From positions 1-48,247 of the forward strand of contig DINI01000011.1 of NCBI GenBank assembly GCA_002426755.1: 48,247 nucleotides of DNA. The letters run 5' to 3'. This stretch comes from Flavobacteriaceae bacterium UBA5544 (lineage in GTDB: Bacteria > Bacteroidota > Bacteroidia > Flavobacteriales > Flavobacteriaceae). Both the position numbers and the translations under genes were made by a program. Below, piece after piece: positions 24,365-33,625 of the stretch. Position 1 is the first letter of the stretch; each line of letters begins with the position of its first letter. The notes under the pieces were generated by a model, which worked only from the letters and a program-made list of their open reading frames with translations, was not told the origin of the DNA and did not search any database.

Positions 24365-25150
24365 CTAATTTTTAATTGTACTCGCTAACTTTTGATTGAA
24401 GCATTTAACTAACATTTTATATAGTTCTGGATGTTTCTTTTTGAACAAGTCTGGGCGCTCGAAGAAATATTCTGAAGCTACTGCAAAAAATTCAGCCTGA
24501 TTTGTACCTCCATATTTTCGGATATCAGAATGATTATCATTTATCGATTCCATTTCTTTATGAATTAAATTCAACCAAGGTATGGCATATTGATGTTCTA
24601 ATAATCGCTCAGGAACGCCATCTGTCCTATCATCCAGCTTATCAATAAGATGCACAAATTCGTGTAGGCCTGTATTACTTTTATCGGTTGTGTTTTTAAA
24701 ACCGTGATACAGCGCTTTTTTAGATAAAATCATTTGCTTCTCAAAACGTCCGTTCCCCACTATTCCACCAATATTGCGTGAGTTATCCTTACTGCTAAAT
24801 TGCATATCTTCATTAAAATTATCTGGATATAAGAGGATTCCGCTTAAATTGGTGTAATGCCATTCTTTAAAGCCAAAAACCGGAATTACCGCACTTGCTG
24901 CAACCAAAATTTTGTCTAATTCTTCCAAATCAAACTGCACACCATCTATATAAACCTCACTTAAAAACTGCATCATTCTTTGTTGAAAAACAAGTTGCCT
25001 GCCTTTAGAAAGATTTTTATAATAAAGAACATTCTCCATTAATAATTTGTGCCAATGCTCTGGAAAAGGCTTTACGCTGTGCCGCTTCGCTTTTCGATAA
25101 AAATGAATAGCAAACAGAAGAATCACAACCAAAATTAAAATATAAACCAT
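24365..25150 (-). CDS. MtfA-like zinc-dependent peptidase (M90)
   Basis: A 261-residue protein with an N-terminal membrane segment (residues 2-18) and the zinc-peptidase motif H163-E-F-V-H167, followed by the DRTDGVPERLL segment, all in the M90/MtfA arrangement. A downstream glutamate (E in NQAEFFAVASEYFFE, about 219-233) would be the third zinc ligand. In E. coli MtfA controls the glucose-phosphotransferase regulator Mlc; that role is unlikely to transfer, and copper stress is a more natural context here. It sits 14 bases after the CopZ-like gene, at the end of the CopA operon. Confidence 0.85.
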   Translation of the reverse strand: MVYILILVVILLFAIHFYRKAKRHSVKPFPEHWHKLLMENVLYYKNLSKGRQLVFQQRMMQFLSEVYIDGVQFDLEELDKILVAASAVIPVFGFKEWHYTNLSGILLYPDNFNEDMQFSSKDNSRNIGGIVGNGRFEKQMILSKKALYHGFKNTTDKSNTGLHEFVHLIDKLDDRTDGVPERLLEHQYAIPWLNLIHKEMESINDNHSDIRKYGGTNQAEFFAVASEYFFERPDLFKKKHPELYKMLVKCFNQKLASTIKN

Positions 25151-25164
25151 ATTATACCGAGGTA

Positions 25165-25377
25165 TTAATCTATAGGTTCCGCTTTAAAGCCTACTTTTTG
25201 CAGTGTAGCCTTTACATCTTCTTCTGAAGCACCATCGCTCTCTATGGTCAAGATTTTATCAGGATTAGCGGTATCCACTTCCCAACTTTCTACACCTTCT
25301 TGCTTGTTTAAAAATGGGGTCACTTTTGATACACAACCACCACAATTGATATTTGTTTTAAATTTTAAAGTTTTCAT
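25165..25377 (-). CDS. CopZ-like copper chaperone (HMA domain)
   Basis: A 70-residue single heavy-metal-associated domain: KTLKFKTNINCGGCVSKV carries the CGGC metal site (C12 and C15) in the first loop, followed by the usual beta-alpha-beta-beta-alpha-beta pattern with the VESWEVD strand. It should bind Cu(I) in the cytosol and pass it to the P-type ATPase encoded 35 bases upstream. A second, divergent HMA protein lies at the other end of the window (47831). Confidence 0.9.
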   Translation of the reverse strand: MKTLKFKTNINCGGCVSKVTPFLNKQEGVESWEVDTANPDKILTIESDGASEEDVKATLQKVGFKAEPID

Positions 25378-25412
25378 TGTATTTGAATTTATAATTAATA
25401 ATTGAGTTCATT

Positions 25413-27671
25413 TTAAAGTTTTACTCGTTTAAGTCTTAAGCTATTTAGAACTACAGATACGCTACTGAAAGCCATTGCCATTCCTGCAATCATTGGGTCT
25501 AATAAAAATCCATTTACGGGATACAAAACGCCTGCTGCAATTGGTATTCCAATGAGATTATAAATGAATGCCCAAAATAGGTTCTGACGTATGCCCAATA
25601 CGGTTCTTTTTGATAGTTCCAACGCTTTAGGAATGGATTGCAAATCTGATGTTATCAACGTCATTTTCGCGACGTCCATTGCTATGTCCGAACCTTTACC
25701 CATTGCGATACTTACATTGGCCTGTGCCAAAGCGTGGGAATCATTTATACCATCGCCAACCATAGCTACTATCTTTCCTTCCGCTTGTAATTTTTCAACA
25801 AAAGCTGCTTTCTCTGAAGGCATTACTTCGCCTTGGTAATTTGTTATTCCTACTTGTTTTGCGACAGCAGATGCGGTTTTATTATTATCTCCAGTAAGCA
25901 TATAGACTTCAATACCTCTTTCTTGAAGCGTTGCTATGGCCTTTTTTGAAGTTTCCTTAATCTTGTCTGCAATGGCGAGTATTGCCAGCACTTGCTTTTC
26001 ATTGCCAAGGAAAATGACTGTTTTCGCTTGCTCTTCAAGACTTTCTGCTGTTTGCATCAAGGAAGCATCGATTTGAATATTTTTCTCAAGCATTAATTTA
26101 TGGTTTCCAACATAGTATTGTGAACCATTTTCTGTTTGAGCTTTTACACCTTTACCTGTTATACTTTCAAAAGAAGTCATTTCAGCTTTTTCAATATTTT
26201 CATCTTTTAAATGATTGACTACAGCTTCCGCCAAAGGATGTTCCGATTGTACTTCAATAGCCAAAAGAATTTGCTTGTATTGATTTTGATTTTCAAGTTT
26301 ATCCTTCCAAAGTATATCAGTAACTAAAGGTTTTCCTTCGGTAATTGTGCCTGTTTTATCAAGAATGACAGCGTTCACTTTATGACCCAGTTCTAAACTT
26401 TCGGCATCTTTTATAAGAATATTGTTTTCAGCACCTTTACCAATACCCACCATAATGGCAGTTGGTGTTGCCAATCCTAACGCACAAGGACAGGCTATAA
26501 CCAATACTGCTACCGAGGTTAATAAGGCTTGCGAAAAACCATTATCGCCTCCAACTGACATCCAAACAATAAATGTAATAATAGATATACCTAAAACGAC
26601 AGGAACAAATATTCCAGCAATCTTATCGACCAGTTTCTGAACAGGTGCTTTACTACCTTGCGCCTCCTGAACCATTTTAATAATTTGGGATAGTAAGGTT
26701 TCTCCACCAACTTTTTCGGCAGTAAATTGAAAACTACCTTTTTGGTTTACCGTACCCGCAAATACTTTTCTACCATCTGATTTTTCTACTGGAACAGGTT
26801 CTCCCGTAATCATACTTTCATCTACATAAGAGCTTCCTTTAGACACCAACCCATCTACAGGAATTTTATCTCCAGGTTTTACCAAAATAGTTTGACCTAC
26901 TTGCACAGCCGAAATAGGAATCTCCTTTTCTTCCCCATTCTCAATAATCTTTAGCGTTTTGGGTTGTAAACCCATCAGCTTTTTAATGGCTGAAGAGGTA
27001 TTGGATTTTGCCTTTTCTTCCAAGAGTTTCCCCAAGGAAATAAAGGTTATAATGACAGTAGCCGCCTCATAATAGACGTGAGGCTCGATACCACGGCTCA
27101 ACCAAAATTCAGGAAAAAAGGTATTGAATATACTAAAAAGGAAAGCAATTCCGGTACTCAAGGTCACCAAGGTATCCATATTTGCCTTACCGTGTTTGGC
27201 TTGCTTGAAAGCATTGACAAAAAAGCTACGACCGAACCAAAAGAGGACAGGAAAAGTTAACACCAAGGATATCCATTTCCCAGATTCCCATTGCATAAAA
27301 AACATTCCCAATACAAAAATGGGAAGCGTAAGAATGGCTGACCAGATGGTACGGTTTTTTATATTTTGATAATGCTTTTGCTGCAGTTCTTGTTGTACTT
27401 CCGAAGGATTCTCCGCATCAATGATAATATCATAGCCCACTTCGCGAAGTGCATTTTGAAATTGATTAGGACTCAACCCTTTGTCGTACTCTACAAGAAC
27501 AGAGCTGTTGGCAAAGTTGACACTTGCATCCAATACACCTTCTGTGTGTTTTAATACAGATTCAACGCTTGCTGCACACGATGCGCAGGTCATTCCAGTA
27601 ACTGGGAATGATTCTTTTATTCCTTGCTTGTGGTTTTTCTCTTTGGTTTCAAATATGTTAATTGTCTCCAT
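25413..27671 (-). CDS. copA: Copper-exporting P1B-type ATPase CopA
   Basis: A 752-residue ATPase. The N-terminal HMA domain has GMTCASC (C29, C32). The P-type core has the membrane CPC motif (394-396), the phosphorylated aspartate D438-KTGT, the SEHP nucleotide-binding histidine (H478) and GDGIND (639-644). Together these define the Cu(I)-exporting class that moves copper from cytosol to periplasm. The ATG at 27671 has a purine-rich AGGATT just upstream; a TTG 27 bases earlier is possible but unlikely. Downstream on the strand come the chaperone and MtfA genes; upstream is the HMA-AraC regulator. Confidence 0.96.
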   Translation of the reverse strand: METINIFETKEKNHKQGIKESFPVTGMTCASCAASVESVLKHTEGVLDASVNFANSSVLVEYDKGLSPNQFQNALREVGYDIIIDAENPSEVQQELQQKHYQNIKNRTIWSAILTLPIFVLGMFFMQWESGKWISLVLTFPVLFWFGRSFFVNAFKQAKHGKANMDTLVTLSTGIAFLFSIFNTFFPEFWLSRGIEPHVYYEAATVIITFISLGKLLEEKAKSNTSSAIKKLMGLQPKTLKIIENGEEKEIPISAVQVGQTILVKPGDKIPVDGLVSKGSSYVDESMITGEPVPVEKSDGRKVFAGTVNQKGSFQFTAEKVGGETLLSQIIKMVQEAQGSKAPVQKLVDKIAGIFVPVVLGISIITFIVWMSVGGDNGFSQALLTSVAVLVIACPCALGLATPTAIMVGIGKGAENNILIKDAESLELGHKVNAVILDKTGTITEGKPLVTDILWKDKLENQNQYKQILLAIEVQSEHPLAEAVVNHLKDENIEKAEMTSFESITGKGVKAQTENGSQYYVGNHKLMLEKNIQIDASLMQTAESLEEQAKTVIFLGNEKQVLAILAIADKIKETSKKAIATLQERGIEVYMLTGDNNKTASAVAKQVGITNYQGEVMPSEKAAFVEKLQAEGKIVAMVGDGINDSHALAQANVSIAMGKGSDIAMDVAKMTLITSDLQSIPKALELSKRTVLGIRQNLFWAFIYNLIGIPIAAGVLYPVNGFLLDPMIAGMAMAFSSVSVVLNSLRLKRVKL

Positions 27672-27779
27672 AATCCTATTCTTATTTGTAGACCACAAAT
27701 TTCAGAATTAAAGGACTTGAATGTGTTACGTTATATACTGAATGATTTGTAGAATTTGCCTATTTAACTTTTTTTGCAA

Positions 27780-28346
27780 CTAAATCTCATCCAAAGATTT
27801 ACGGTTCTTGTTCGTGCTTTTTTTAAATTTTGAAGGTGTCATTCCTGTAACTTTTTTAAACTGATTGCTTAAATACGCAACACTACTGTAGTGAAGTTTA
27901 AAGGCTATTTCACTCAAGGTTAATTCATCATAAATGATGAGTTCTTTTATGCGTTCAATTTTTTGGTTGATTATGTATTGCTCAAACGTGATACTTTCTA
28001 CTGATGAGAATAGTGAACTTAAATATTTATAGTCAAGATGAATATTTTCGCCTATATAATCTGCCCATTTAAAATCCAACTCCCTGGAAGAATAATGGAT
28101 TTTATCTACCACCAATGTTTTCATTTGTTCGATAAGCTTGCTTTTACGGTCATCAATCAAACTAAAATCAGAATTTTGAAGTGCTTTGGAAAGACGATTT
28201 TTCTTCTCGGCATCTAGTGATGAAACTAATTTAACTTCCCCCAATTTGATAGAGACATACGATATTTCAAGTTGTTTTAAAATATTGGATACTGCCGAGA
28301 TACATCTTGGGCAGACCATATTTTTAATATGGACAGTCTCATTCAT
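27780..28346 (-). CDS. AraC-family regulator with HMA-like metal-binding head
   Basis: A 188-residue regulator. The N-terminus (NETVHIKNMVCPRCISAVS) carries a CPRC pair (C12, C15) at the position of the metal loop in HMA domains, and the first 65-70 residues have the right size and strand order for a degenerate HMA fold. The C-terminal half is an AraC DNA-binding domain with two helix-turn-helix units (about 105-175, KIERIKELIIYDELTLSEIA, YLSNQFKKVTGMTPSKFKK). I infer that Cu(I) or another soft metal binds the cysteines and changes DNA binding. It lies immediately before copA. A paralogue with CNRC is at 45626. Confidence 0.85.
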   Translation of the reverse strand: MNETVHIKNMVCPRCISAVSNILKQLEISYVSIKLGEVKLVSSLDAEKKNRLSKALQNSDFSLIDDRKSKLIEQMKTLVVDKIHYSSRELDFKWADYIGENIHLDYKYLSSLFSSVESITFEQYIINQKIERIKELIIYDELTLSEIAFKLHYSSVAYLSNQFKKVTGMTPSKFKKSTNKNRKSLDEI

Positions 28347-28358
28347 AGTGTATTTGTT

Positions 28359-28535
28359 TCAAAATAATGTTAATCCAGATTTGTATAGAGAATAATAAAC
28401 AGCGGCTATTGCAGCAACCACAAAAATCAATACTATTACAAGAAAAGCTATAGTTTTATCTTTTTTTGAAATATCACTTTTGGGTTGATGCTCAATTTGA
28501 TTATTTTTCCTTCTATTTCTTCTACTCTCACTCAT
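28359..28535 (-). CDS. Small single-pass membrane protein (58 residues)
   Basis: An ATG at 28535 opens a 58-residue frame: a basic, hydrophilic N-terminus (SESRRNRRKNNQIEHQPK), then one strongly hydrophobic helix (about 29-48, IAFLVIVLIFVVAAIAAVYY) and a short tail. A GAGG sequence lies a few bases upstream of the ATG in the transcript sense, a plausible ribosome site. The stop is 12 bases before the HMA-AraC start, so the two are probably co-transcribed. No family recognised. Confidence 0.6.
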   Translation of the reverse strand: MSESRRNRRKNNQIEHQPKSDISKKDKTIAFLVIVLIFVVAAIAAVYYSLYKSGLTLF

Positions 28536-28608
28536 CCTCGTTCAACATTTTACAATCGAGAATACTTTATGGTTTTATTCAGATTACTTTAATAATCTAC
28601 CATTAGTT

Positions 28609-30411
28609 TTATTGTATGGTTGCTTTTACCTCGCCACAGCTTAACATATCTTCTCCATAATATGGATTTTTTATTTCTTTTTCTAAACTCAACCAATATG
28701 CGCCCTTATTATTATCTGCCATAGGGCAAAACTCGCTGTACACTTTCTGGTTAATCCCAAATAGCTCTACGCTACTTATCATATGGGCAGAAAGATGCTT
28801 AAAATGTCCTCTTTGTGTTGCTATATCTGTACTGTTTCCAATAGCATTAGCAGAGGTCTTTAGTTCTTTTTGAATGGTCATCCAATGGTTATGCGCTTTT
28901 TCATCAGATAATAATTTCATATCTACTTTTTTTAAGGATTGGTCTATTTGTTTTCCTGCTTGTTGAGCGCCCCTGGCATCATCATTTACCAATGCATCTT
29001 TTAGAAGTATATAATCATCAAAAACCTGTTTTAATTGATTTTGAAATTTGCTTGAAACTTTAATTCTTTCGTTCATTTGGGAATGATTGGTTTTATCCGC
29101 ATTTTCTCCGGAACTATTTTCTTGCATTCCCGAATGTCCTTCGTGGCCGGTCATTGTTTTGCCGCCTGTTGCGTTCATCATACTTTTTTTACCTTGTAGT
29201 TGTGCGGCAGCATCAACCGTAAATGTTCCGTTTGTAACTACTTCTTCGCCGTTGGAAAGCCCTTCTGTAATGGTATAAACATCGCCGTTTTTAGTTCCCA
29301 AGGTTACTGCGCGCATTTCAAAAACAGGTTCGTTGGGATTGGTTTTTACATATACCAATGAGCGCTCGCCTGTCCACATTACCGCAGTAGCAGGAACGGT
29401 TATTTGTGTTTCCATTTGACCTCCTTTTGCCATAGCAACTTTTCCGGTTACAAACATTCCCGGTTTCAGCAAATCCTCTTTATTGTTCAAAGTGGCACGC
29501 ACGGCAACTGTTCTGGATTTTGTGTTCAACGTTGGGTCGATGAAGGAAACTGTTGCCTCAAATTCCTTGTTGGGATAAGCGTTGGTAGTAACAGTTATTT
29601 TCTGACCTTCATTTAATTGTGAAATTTGACGTTCGTAGGCATCAAACATCGCCCAAACGGTTCCCAAATCGCTTACTTTTACAATGGGCTGGCCTTGCTT
29701 TACATAGTCGCCTTCCTCTGCCATTTTTTGGGAAACCGTACCTGAAACCGTTGCGTAAATCGGGAAATTTTCCCGCACCTTGCCAGATCTTTCTATTTGG
29801 TCTATTTGGCTTTCAGAAAGTTTCCATAGTTTTAATTTGTTACGAACGGCTTTGTATAAAGCTGGTTGTGATTCTTTCAGGTCAGAAGCTGTTAAGAGTT
29901 CTTGTTGGGCAGCAACAAGCGTTGGTGCATAGATGGTAGCCAATAGCTGACCTCTTCGTACTTCTTCACCTGTAAAATTGACGTTTAGTTTTTCAATACG
30001 TCCTTCAAAGTAACTTGCCTGTACGGCATTTGCCTCTTCATTTGCCATTATTTTTCCAGAAAGTGCCATTGTGTTATCATCGCTTCCTGAAATATTTCCA
30101 ACAATAGTAGTTTGGATATTCGCCAGTGCCATTGCATTGTCGCTCATTTTTATTTCGTTCATTGCGAGGCCTTCTGCGCCAGTTTCGGCGGGAATTAAAT
30201 CCATACCGCAAATTGGGCAGTCGCCTGGTTCGGGTTGCATAATCTGTGGGTGCATTGAACAGGTCCACATTTGTTTTTCCATTGTGGAATTCTCGGTCAT
30301 ATCAGAAACGTTTTTGGTGTTTGCTGAACCTTCTGCTGAACGGCCAAAAATGACGTAGCCCAAGACCAATCCTATGATTAAAATGGCGATGTAAATGATG
30401 TATTTTTTCAT
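28609..30411 (-). CDS. cusB: CusB-like RND adaptor with N-terminal metal-binding motif and C-terminal DUF3347
   Basis: A 600-residue periplasmic adaptor. A membrane anchor (residues 4-22) precedes a heavy-metal-binding motif (WTCSMHPQIM ... GDCPICGMDL, with C51, M53, H54, C65, C68, M70). The HlyD-type hairpin and beta-barrel parts follow (about 90-410), with a Gly/Met/His-rich linker (about 415-450). The last 150 residues are a DUF3347 domain with FCPM, NPYYG and MLSCG motifs. In CusABC-type pumps this protein bridges inner-membrane pump and outer-membrane channel and hands over Cu(I). The cusA and tolC genes are more than 8 kb away on the same strand, an unusual split. Confidence 0.92.
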   Translation of the reverse strand: MKKYIIYIAILIIGLVLGYVIFGRSAEGSANTKNVSDMTENSTMEKQMWTCSMHPQIMQPEPGDCPICGMDLIPAETGAEGLAMNEIKMSDNAMALANIQTTIVGNISGSDDNTMALSGKIMANEEANAVQASYFEGRIEKLNVNFTGEEVRRGQLLATIYAPTLVAAQQELLTASDLKESQPALYKAVRNKLKLWKLSESQIDQIERSGKVRENFPIYATVSGTVSQKMAEEGDYVKQGQPIVKVSDLGTVWAMFDAYERQISQLNEGQKITVTTNAYPNKEFEATVSFIDPTLNTKSRTVAVRATLNNKEDLLKPGMFVTGKVAMAKGGQMETQITVPATAVMWTGERSLVYVKTNPNEPVFEMRAVTLGTKNGDVYTITEGLSNGEEVVTNGTFTVDAAAQLQGKKSMMNATGGKTMTGHEGHSGMQENSSGENADKTNHSQMNERIKVSSKFQNQLKQVFDDYILLKDALVNDDARGAQQAGKQIDQSLKKVDMKLLSDEKAHNHWMTIQKELKTSANAIGNSTDIATQRGHFKHLSAHMISSVELFGINQKVYSEFCPMADNNKGAYWLSLEKEIKNPYYGEDMLSCGEVKATIQ

Positions 30412-30429
30412 AATAGTTATAATTAAGTA

Positions 30430-30507
30430 GGTCTCGACTGCGCTCGACCAGACAATTTATCTGTATAAACCTAACAGGTTTTATCCCGAAGTTTCGGGAC
30501 TATTAGG
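30430..30507. repeat. Intergenic repeat with hairpin upstream of the CusB gene
   Basis: The gap holds CTCGACTGCGCTCGACCAG (about 30433-30451) and, nested in CCTAA ... TTAGG arms, the compact hairpin TCCCGA-AGTT-TCGGGA (30484-30499). Both look like the short mobile repeats scattered in flavobacterial intergenic regions. The hairpin could end transcription from the DUF305 gene side. Confidence 0.4.
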
Positions 30508-30521
30508 TTGGATATTCAATA

Positions 30522-31004
30522 TTATTTTGCTGCTTGCAAACGCTTTATCATATCTTTCATTTCCCCTATTTCTTTACGCTGTGCCTCGATAATATCATCT
30601 GCCAACTTTCTGACTTCTGGATCTTTGATATCGGCCCGTTCACTTGTTAAAATTGCGATGGAATGGTGGGGAATCATCGCTTTCATCCAGAGTATGTCGC
30701 CAATGATTGGGCTTTGAGCTCTAACCAAGCCAAGTGCGCCGACAAACAAGATTAAACTTCCCAATAAAATAGCGATGTTCTTTTTCTTGTTTTGATACAT
30801 TTTCCGCATAAAGAACCACATTATTACTGCCATTGCGGCGATACCCAAGCAACTCATATAGAATCTTGTCAAGCTGAAATAGACGTGGTCTATTGAATAC
30901 GTATTTAGATACATAGTGATGTACATTGCGATAAATGAGGCGGCAAGCATCAAAATGAATTTTGTGTAATTGCCTTTGCTTTCGTGTTGATTTGAATGTT
31001 CCAT
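30522..31004 (-). CDS. DUF305-domain membrane protein
   Basis: A 160-residue protein with three hydrophobic segments (about 15-33, 47-65, 76-93), followed by a short DUF305 domain. Its hallmark is WMKAMIPHHSIAILTSERADI (M and HH at about 109-113) and helical ALADDIIEAQRKEI-like sequence. The paired histidines with methionines are the proposed metal-binding site of the family, which often accompanies copper-resistance genes. The PepSY-protein gene lies 20 bases upstream, suggesting one operon. Confidence 0.88.
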   Translation of the reverse strand: MEHSNQHESKGNYTKFILMLAASFIAMYITMYLNTYSIDHVYFSLTRFYMSCLGIAAMAVIMWFFMRKMYQNKKKNIAILLGSLILFVGALGLVRAQSPIIGDILWMKAMIPHHSIAILTSERADIKDPEVRKLADDIIEAQRKEIGEMKDMIKRLQAAK

Positions 31005-31024
31005 TGTTTTCGGGTTTTTGGTTA

Positions 31025-31738
31025 TTATTTACTTATTTTCTTCTTCTTTATTTTTCTGATTGTTGGCGATGATGTGTACCACAGCAGGAATCCGCTTAAC
31101 ACTGTAATCAATCCCAACAGCGAAAACGCTCTTAATACGATGGTATTAAAATTGTCGCGCGTGTCATAGTCCATTGTGTGGGTCATCCATAAAAAGTCAA
31201 ACCATCGCCACGCTCGATGCCTTACCGTCTGGAATTTTCCGTCGGTTACCGACACATAGGCCTTCAACGCCTCGTCTGTATCATAAGAGATTACGTAGGC
31301 CGGCAATAGTTTTTCCCGATATTCGTGATAGTCATCAACTTCTGTTATTTTTTGGATGTTTGCCACGTTCAAACCTTCTTTCATATAATTTTTGGCAACA
31401 GACAAGGCTTCTTCTTCCGAAATATTTTTTTTTGCTTCCCCAGTTTTTGCACTGTACAATTGTTGTTTGTTTATCCAATAATAAGGCTCATTGTTAATGT
31501 CTCTAATTTCGATACTTCTAATTCCTTCAGAATTATTTATTTGTGAAGGACTTATTAAGTTGTCAAAAGCTTTTGGCACATACTCTAAATTACGGAATTG
31601 GTCGCCGTGAATATCGTCTATGTTCGTCCAGCTGAAATACATTCCGCTGATGGTCCAAAACAGGAATTGAATCCCCAAAAAGAGCCCCAAATATCTGTGG
31701 GTCTTTCGTATTTTTATTGCTGTTTTTCTATTGACCAT
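31025..31738 (-). CDS. PepSY-domain membrane protein
   Basis: A 237-residue protein with one N-terminal membrane helix in the typical PepSY-TM start (RKTHRYLGLFLGIQFLFWTISG), a periplasmic PepSY portion (about 60-190, with SEEEALSVAKNYM and AYVISYDTDEALKAYVSVTDG regions as landmarks) and a C-terminal membrane helix (about 210-228). The ATG at 31738 is preferred to a GTG two codons earlier. PepSY-TM proteins often work in metal reduction or uptake at the inner membrane. Here it lies between the permease and DUF305 genes. Confidence 0.85.
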   Translation of the reverse strand: MVNRKTAIKIRKTHRYLGLFLGIQFLFWTISGMYFSWTNIDDIHGDQFRNLEYVPKAFDNLISPSQINNSEGIRSIEIRDINNEPYYWINKQQLYSAKTGEAKKNISEEEALSVAKNYMKEGLNVANIQKITEVDDYHEYREKLLPAYVISYDTDEALKAYVSVTDGKFQTVRHRAWRWFDFLWMTHTMDYDTRDNFNTIVLRAFSLLGLITVLSGFLLWYTSSPTIRKIKKKKISK

Positions 31739-31771
31739 AGTCACAAATTAGTTTTGTTTGATTAAAATCAT

Positions 31772-32995
31772 TTAGTTAATAAAAAATTTAACTATCAATC
31801 CGCCAGCAATCCAAACGTAGCAAACCAAAGCAGCATATTTCAAAATATTTTCAAGCAATTGGCTTTTGGGTGCCATTTCCTTCATATGTTTTACATCTTT
31901 CCGTTTGAAAAAACCGAGATAGAGCATAAATCCTGAAATTGCCAAAAATGCAATGTTCAAAAAGAAGGTGTAATCTATTTTAAAGTACTCACTATCCTGA
32001 ATTTTAACTTGTGATGGGTCTGGCAAAATGCTCAACAAGTCAAAAGAATAATGTAAGATTAGTGATGTACCTATTAATGCTGTAAACAGCAAAAACAAAA
32101 TGAACAAGGACATTTTCCAACCATAATATTTTGCATTGATACGCAATATTGGAAAAACGACCAAATCACTAAATATGAATGCCATAACACCTGCAAAACT
32201 TACCCCTTTGCCAAACAACAAAGCCGCCAAAGGAATATTTCCCATAGAGCCAATAAAGGTCAAAAATGCTGCAATAGGCCCGACAATAATGTGTTCCAAG
32301 ATTTCAAAAAATGTAAAATCAGTATTACCATTACCACTATTGATAAACAAAGTTTGAAAGAAAGAATCTGGAACGAAAGCTGCAACGATACCGGCAATGG
32401 TAAAGCCAACGGTTACGTCTTTCCAGACCATTTTCCATTCCATTCCATATTGTTTGGAAACTTTTGCCCAACCTTTTTCAGATTGAATTTTCTTTTGCCA
32501 CGATTTGGATTCGTCCATATCGTCATCGTCCTTATCCTTTAAATTTTTTCGGGCATTTTCTATGAGTTTTTTGGGGTTTATCAATCGTATCAATAGCCAC
32601 GAAATGAGAATCAATAAAATTCCGCCGACATATTCGCCTACAATAAATTGCCAACCAAGAAAGATGGAAATGATGATACCCAGCTCAATAACTAAATTGG
32701 TCGAAGCCAACAAAAATGCAATCGACGACACAAAACTTGCTCCTTTTTTGAAAAGGGATTTTGTTGATGCCAACGCCGAAAAACTGCACGAACTGCTGAT
32801 GAAACCGAAAAATGTACCGAGCAAAACACCTTTGCCCTCATTTTCGCCCATTGTTTCCTGCATCTTTTTTTCGGTTACAAAAACCTGAATCATACTGCTT
32901 ATAATATAGCCAAGTGCAAACGCCCAAAGTGCCATCCAGAAAAACCCAGTGGTTGTGAAGGCTGCTTCTGCCCATTGTTTTAGAAAATCGTTCAT
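31772..32995 (-). CDS. ArsP-type permease, likely heavy-metal efflux
   Basis: A 407-residue permease of the ArsP_1/DUF318 type (SO_0444-like Cu/Zn efflux group), with about ten hydrophobic segments in two halves divided by an acidic-basic cytosolic loop (about 150-180, KDKDDDDMDESKSW). The first half has the SSCSFSALASTKSLFKKGASFV element with a membrane cysteine; the second half has the matching GNIPLAALLFGKGVSFAGVMAFIFSDL element. Such proteins export metal ions or organometallic compounds; copper is the substrate suggested by context only. It precedes the PepSY gene by 33 bases. Confidence 0.86.
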   Translation of the reverse strand: MNDFLKQWAEAAFTTTGFFWMALWAFALGYIISSMIQVFVTEKKMQETMGENEGKGVLLGTFFGFISSSCSFSALASTKSLFKKGASFVSSIAFLLASTNLVIELGIIISIFLGWQFIVGEYVGGILLILISWLLIRLINPKKLIENARKNLKDKDDDDMDESKSWQKKIQSEKGWAKVSKQYGMEWKMVWKDVTVGFTIAGIVAAFVPDSFFQTLFINSGNGNTDFTFFEILEHIIVGPIAAFLTFIGSMGNIPLAALLFGKGVSFAGVMAFIFSDLVVFPILRINAKYYGWKMSLFILFLLFTALIGTSLILHYSFDLLSILPDPSQVKIQDSEYFKIDYTFFLNIAFLAISGFMLYLGFFKRKDVKHMKEMAPKSQLLENILKYAALVCYVWIAGGLIVKFFIN

Positions 32996-33048
32996 AGACT
33001 AATGGTTATTACTTTTAGTACTTTCATAATTTTAGTTTTAAAGGTTGG

Positions 33049-33606
33049 TTATTTATTGTCAACGTGTATTCTATTAATGTTAGCAATGCCAAAGACAAGT
33101 ACCAAAAAGCTCAAGAAAATTTCCATCATCACTAAAATTTTCCCCGAAATTGAAATCGGCACAATATCTCCATAGCCAACCGACGAAAAGGTTATCAAAC
33201 TGAAATAGATAAATTCAAAAAACTGAACCAAAAATGAACCATTTAGCGTTGTACTCGACTTGAAATTTTCAGGATTCAAAATATACAAAGCGTGATAATC
33301 TGCCGTGAAAGAAAAAATAATCAAAACAATTAACACAGCAAATAATGTGAGAACGTGATCAAGTTGATGGCTTTCGCCTATTATTTTAGCCAACTGTGTG
33401 AACGTTAGCCGAACGATAATAACGGTCTTGATTAATGCCAAACCGACAATAAGAATAGGTTGCCATAGGCTGTCAGCATCTGCTTGTGCCCAAAATATAT
33501 AACTCAATGATATGGCTATTACCGCAATTGCGGTAAGCAATACTTTTTTAAAGAGCTGGCCGTAAAACCCATTTCCGTTTGATATGTTCTTTATAGTTTC
33601 TTCCAC
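33049..33606 (-). CDS. Two-pore-helix K+ channel-type membrane protein
   Basis: A 185-residue membrane protein with about four hydrophobic segments and, near residues 138-150, the potassium selectivity filter SSVGYGDIVP preceded by a pore helix (FFEFIYFSLITF) and followed by the final helix (about 155-178). That is the Ion_trans_2 arrangement. The start is GTG at 33606. No RCK or ligand-binding domain is attached, so gating is not obvious. Its presence between a DUF2231 gene and a metal permease, all on one strand with short gaps, suggests membrane-potential adjustment during metal stress (inference). Confidence 0.85.
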   Translation of the reverse strand: MEETIKNISNGNGFYGQLFKKVLLTAIAVIAISLSYIFWAQADADSLWQPILIVGLALIKTVIIVRLTFTQLAKIIGESHQLDHVLTLFAVLIVLIIFSFTADYHALYILNPENFKSSTTLNGSFLVQFFEFIYFSLITFSSVGYGDIVPISISGKILVMMEIFLSFLVLVFGIANINRIHVDNK

Positions 33607-33625
33607 TATTTATATTTTTTCAATA

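Noticed and set aside
27672..27698. Longer CopA start at 27698
   Set aside because: The codon is TTG, the extra residues are not part of the HMA domain, and the ATG at 27671 has a purine-rich sequence upstream.
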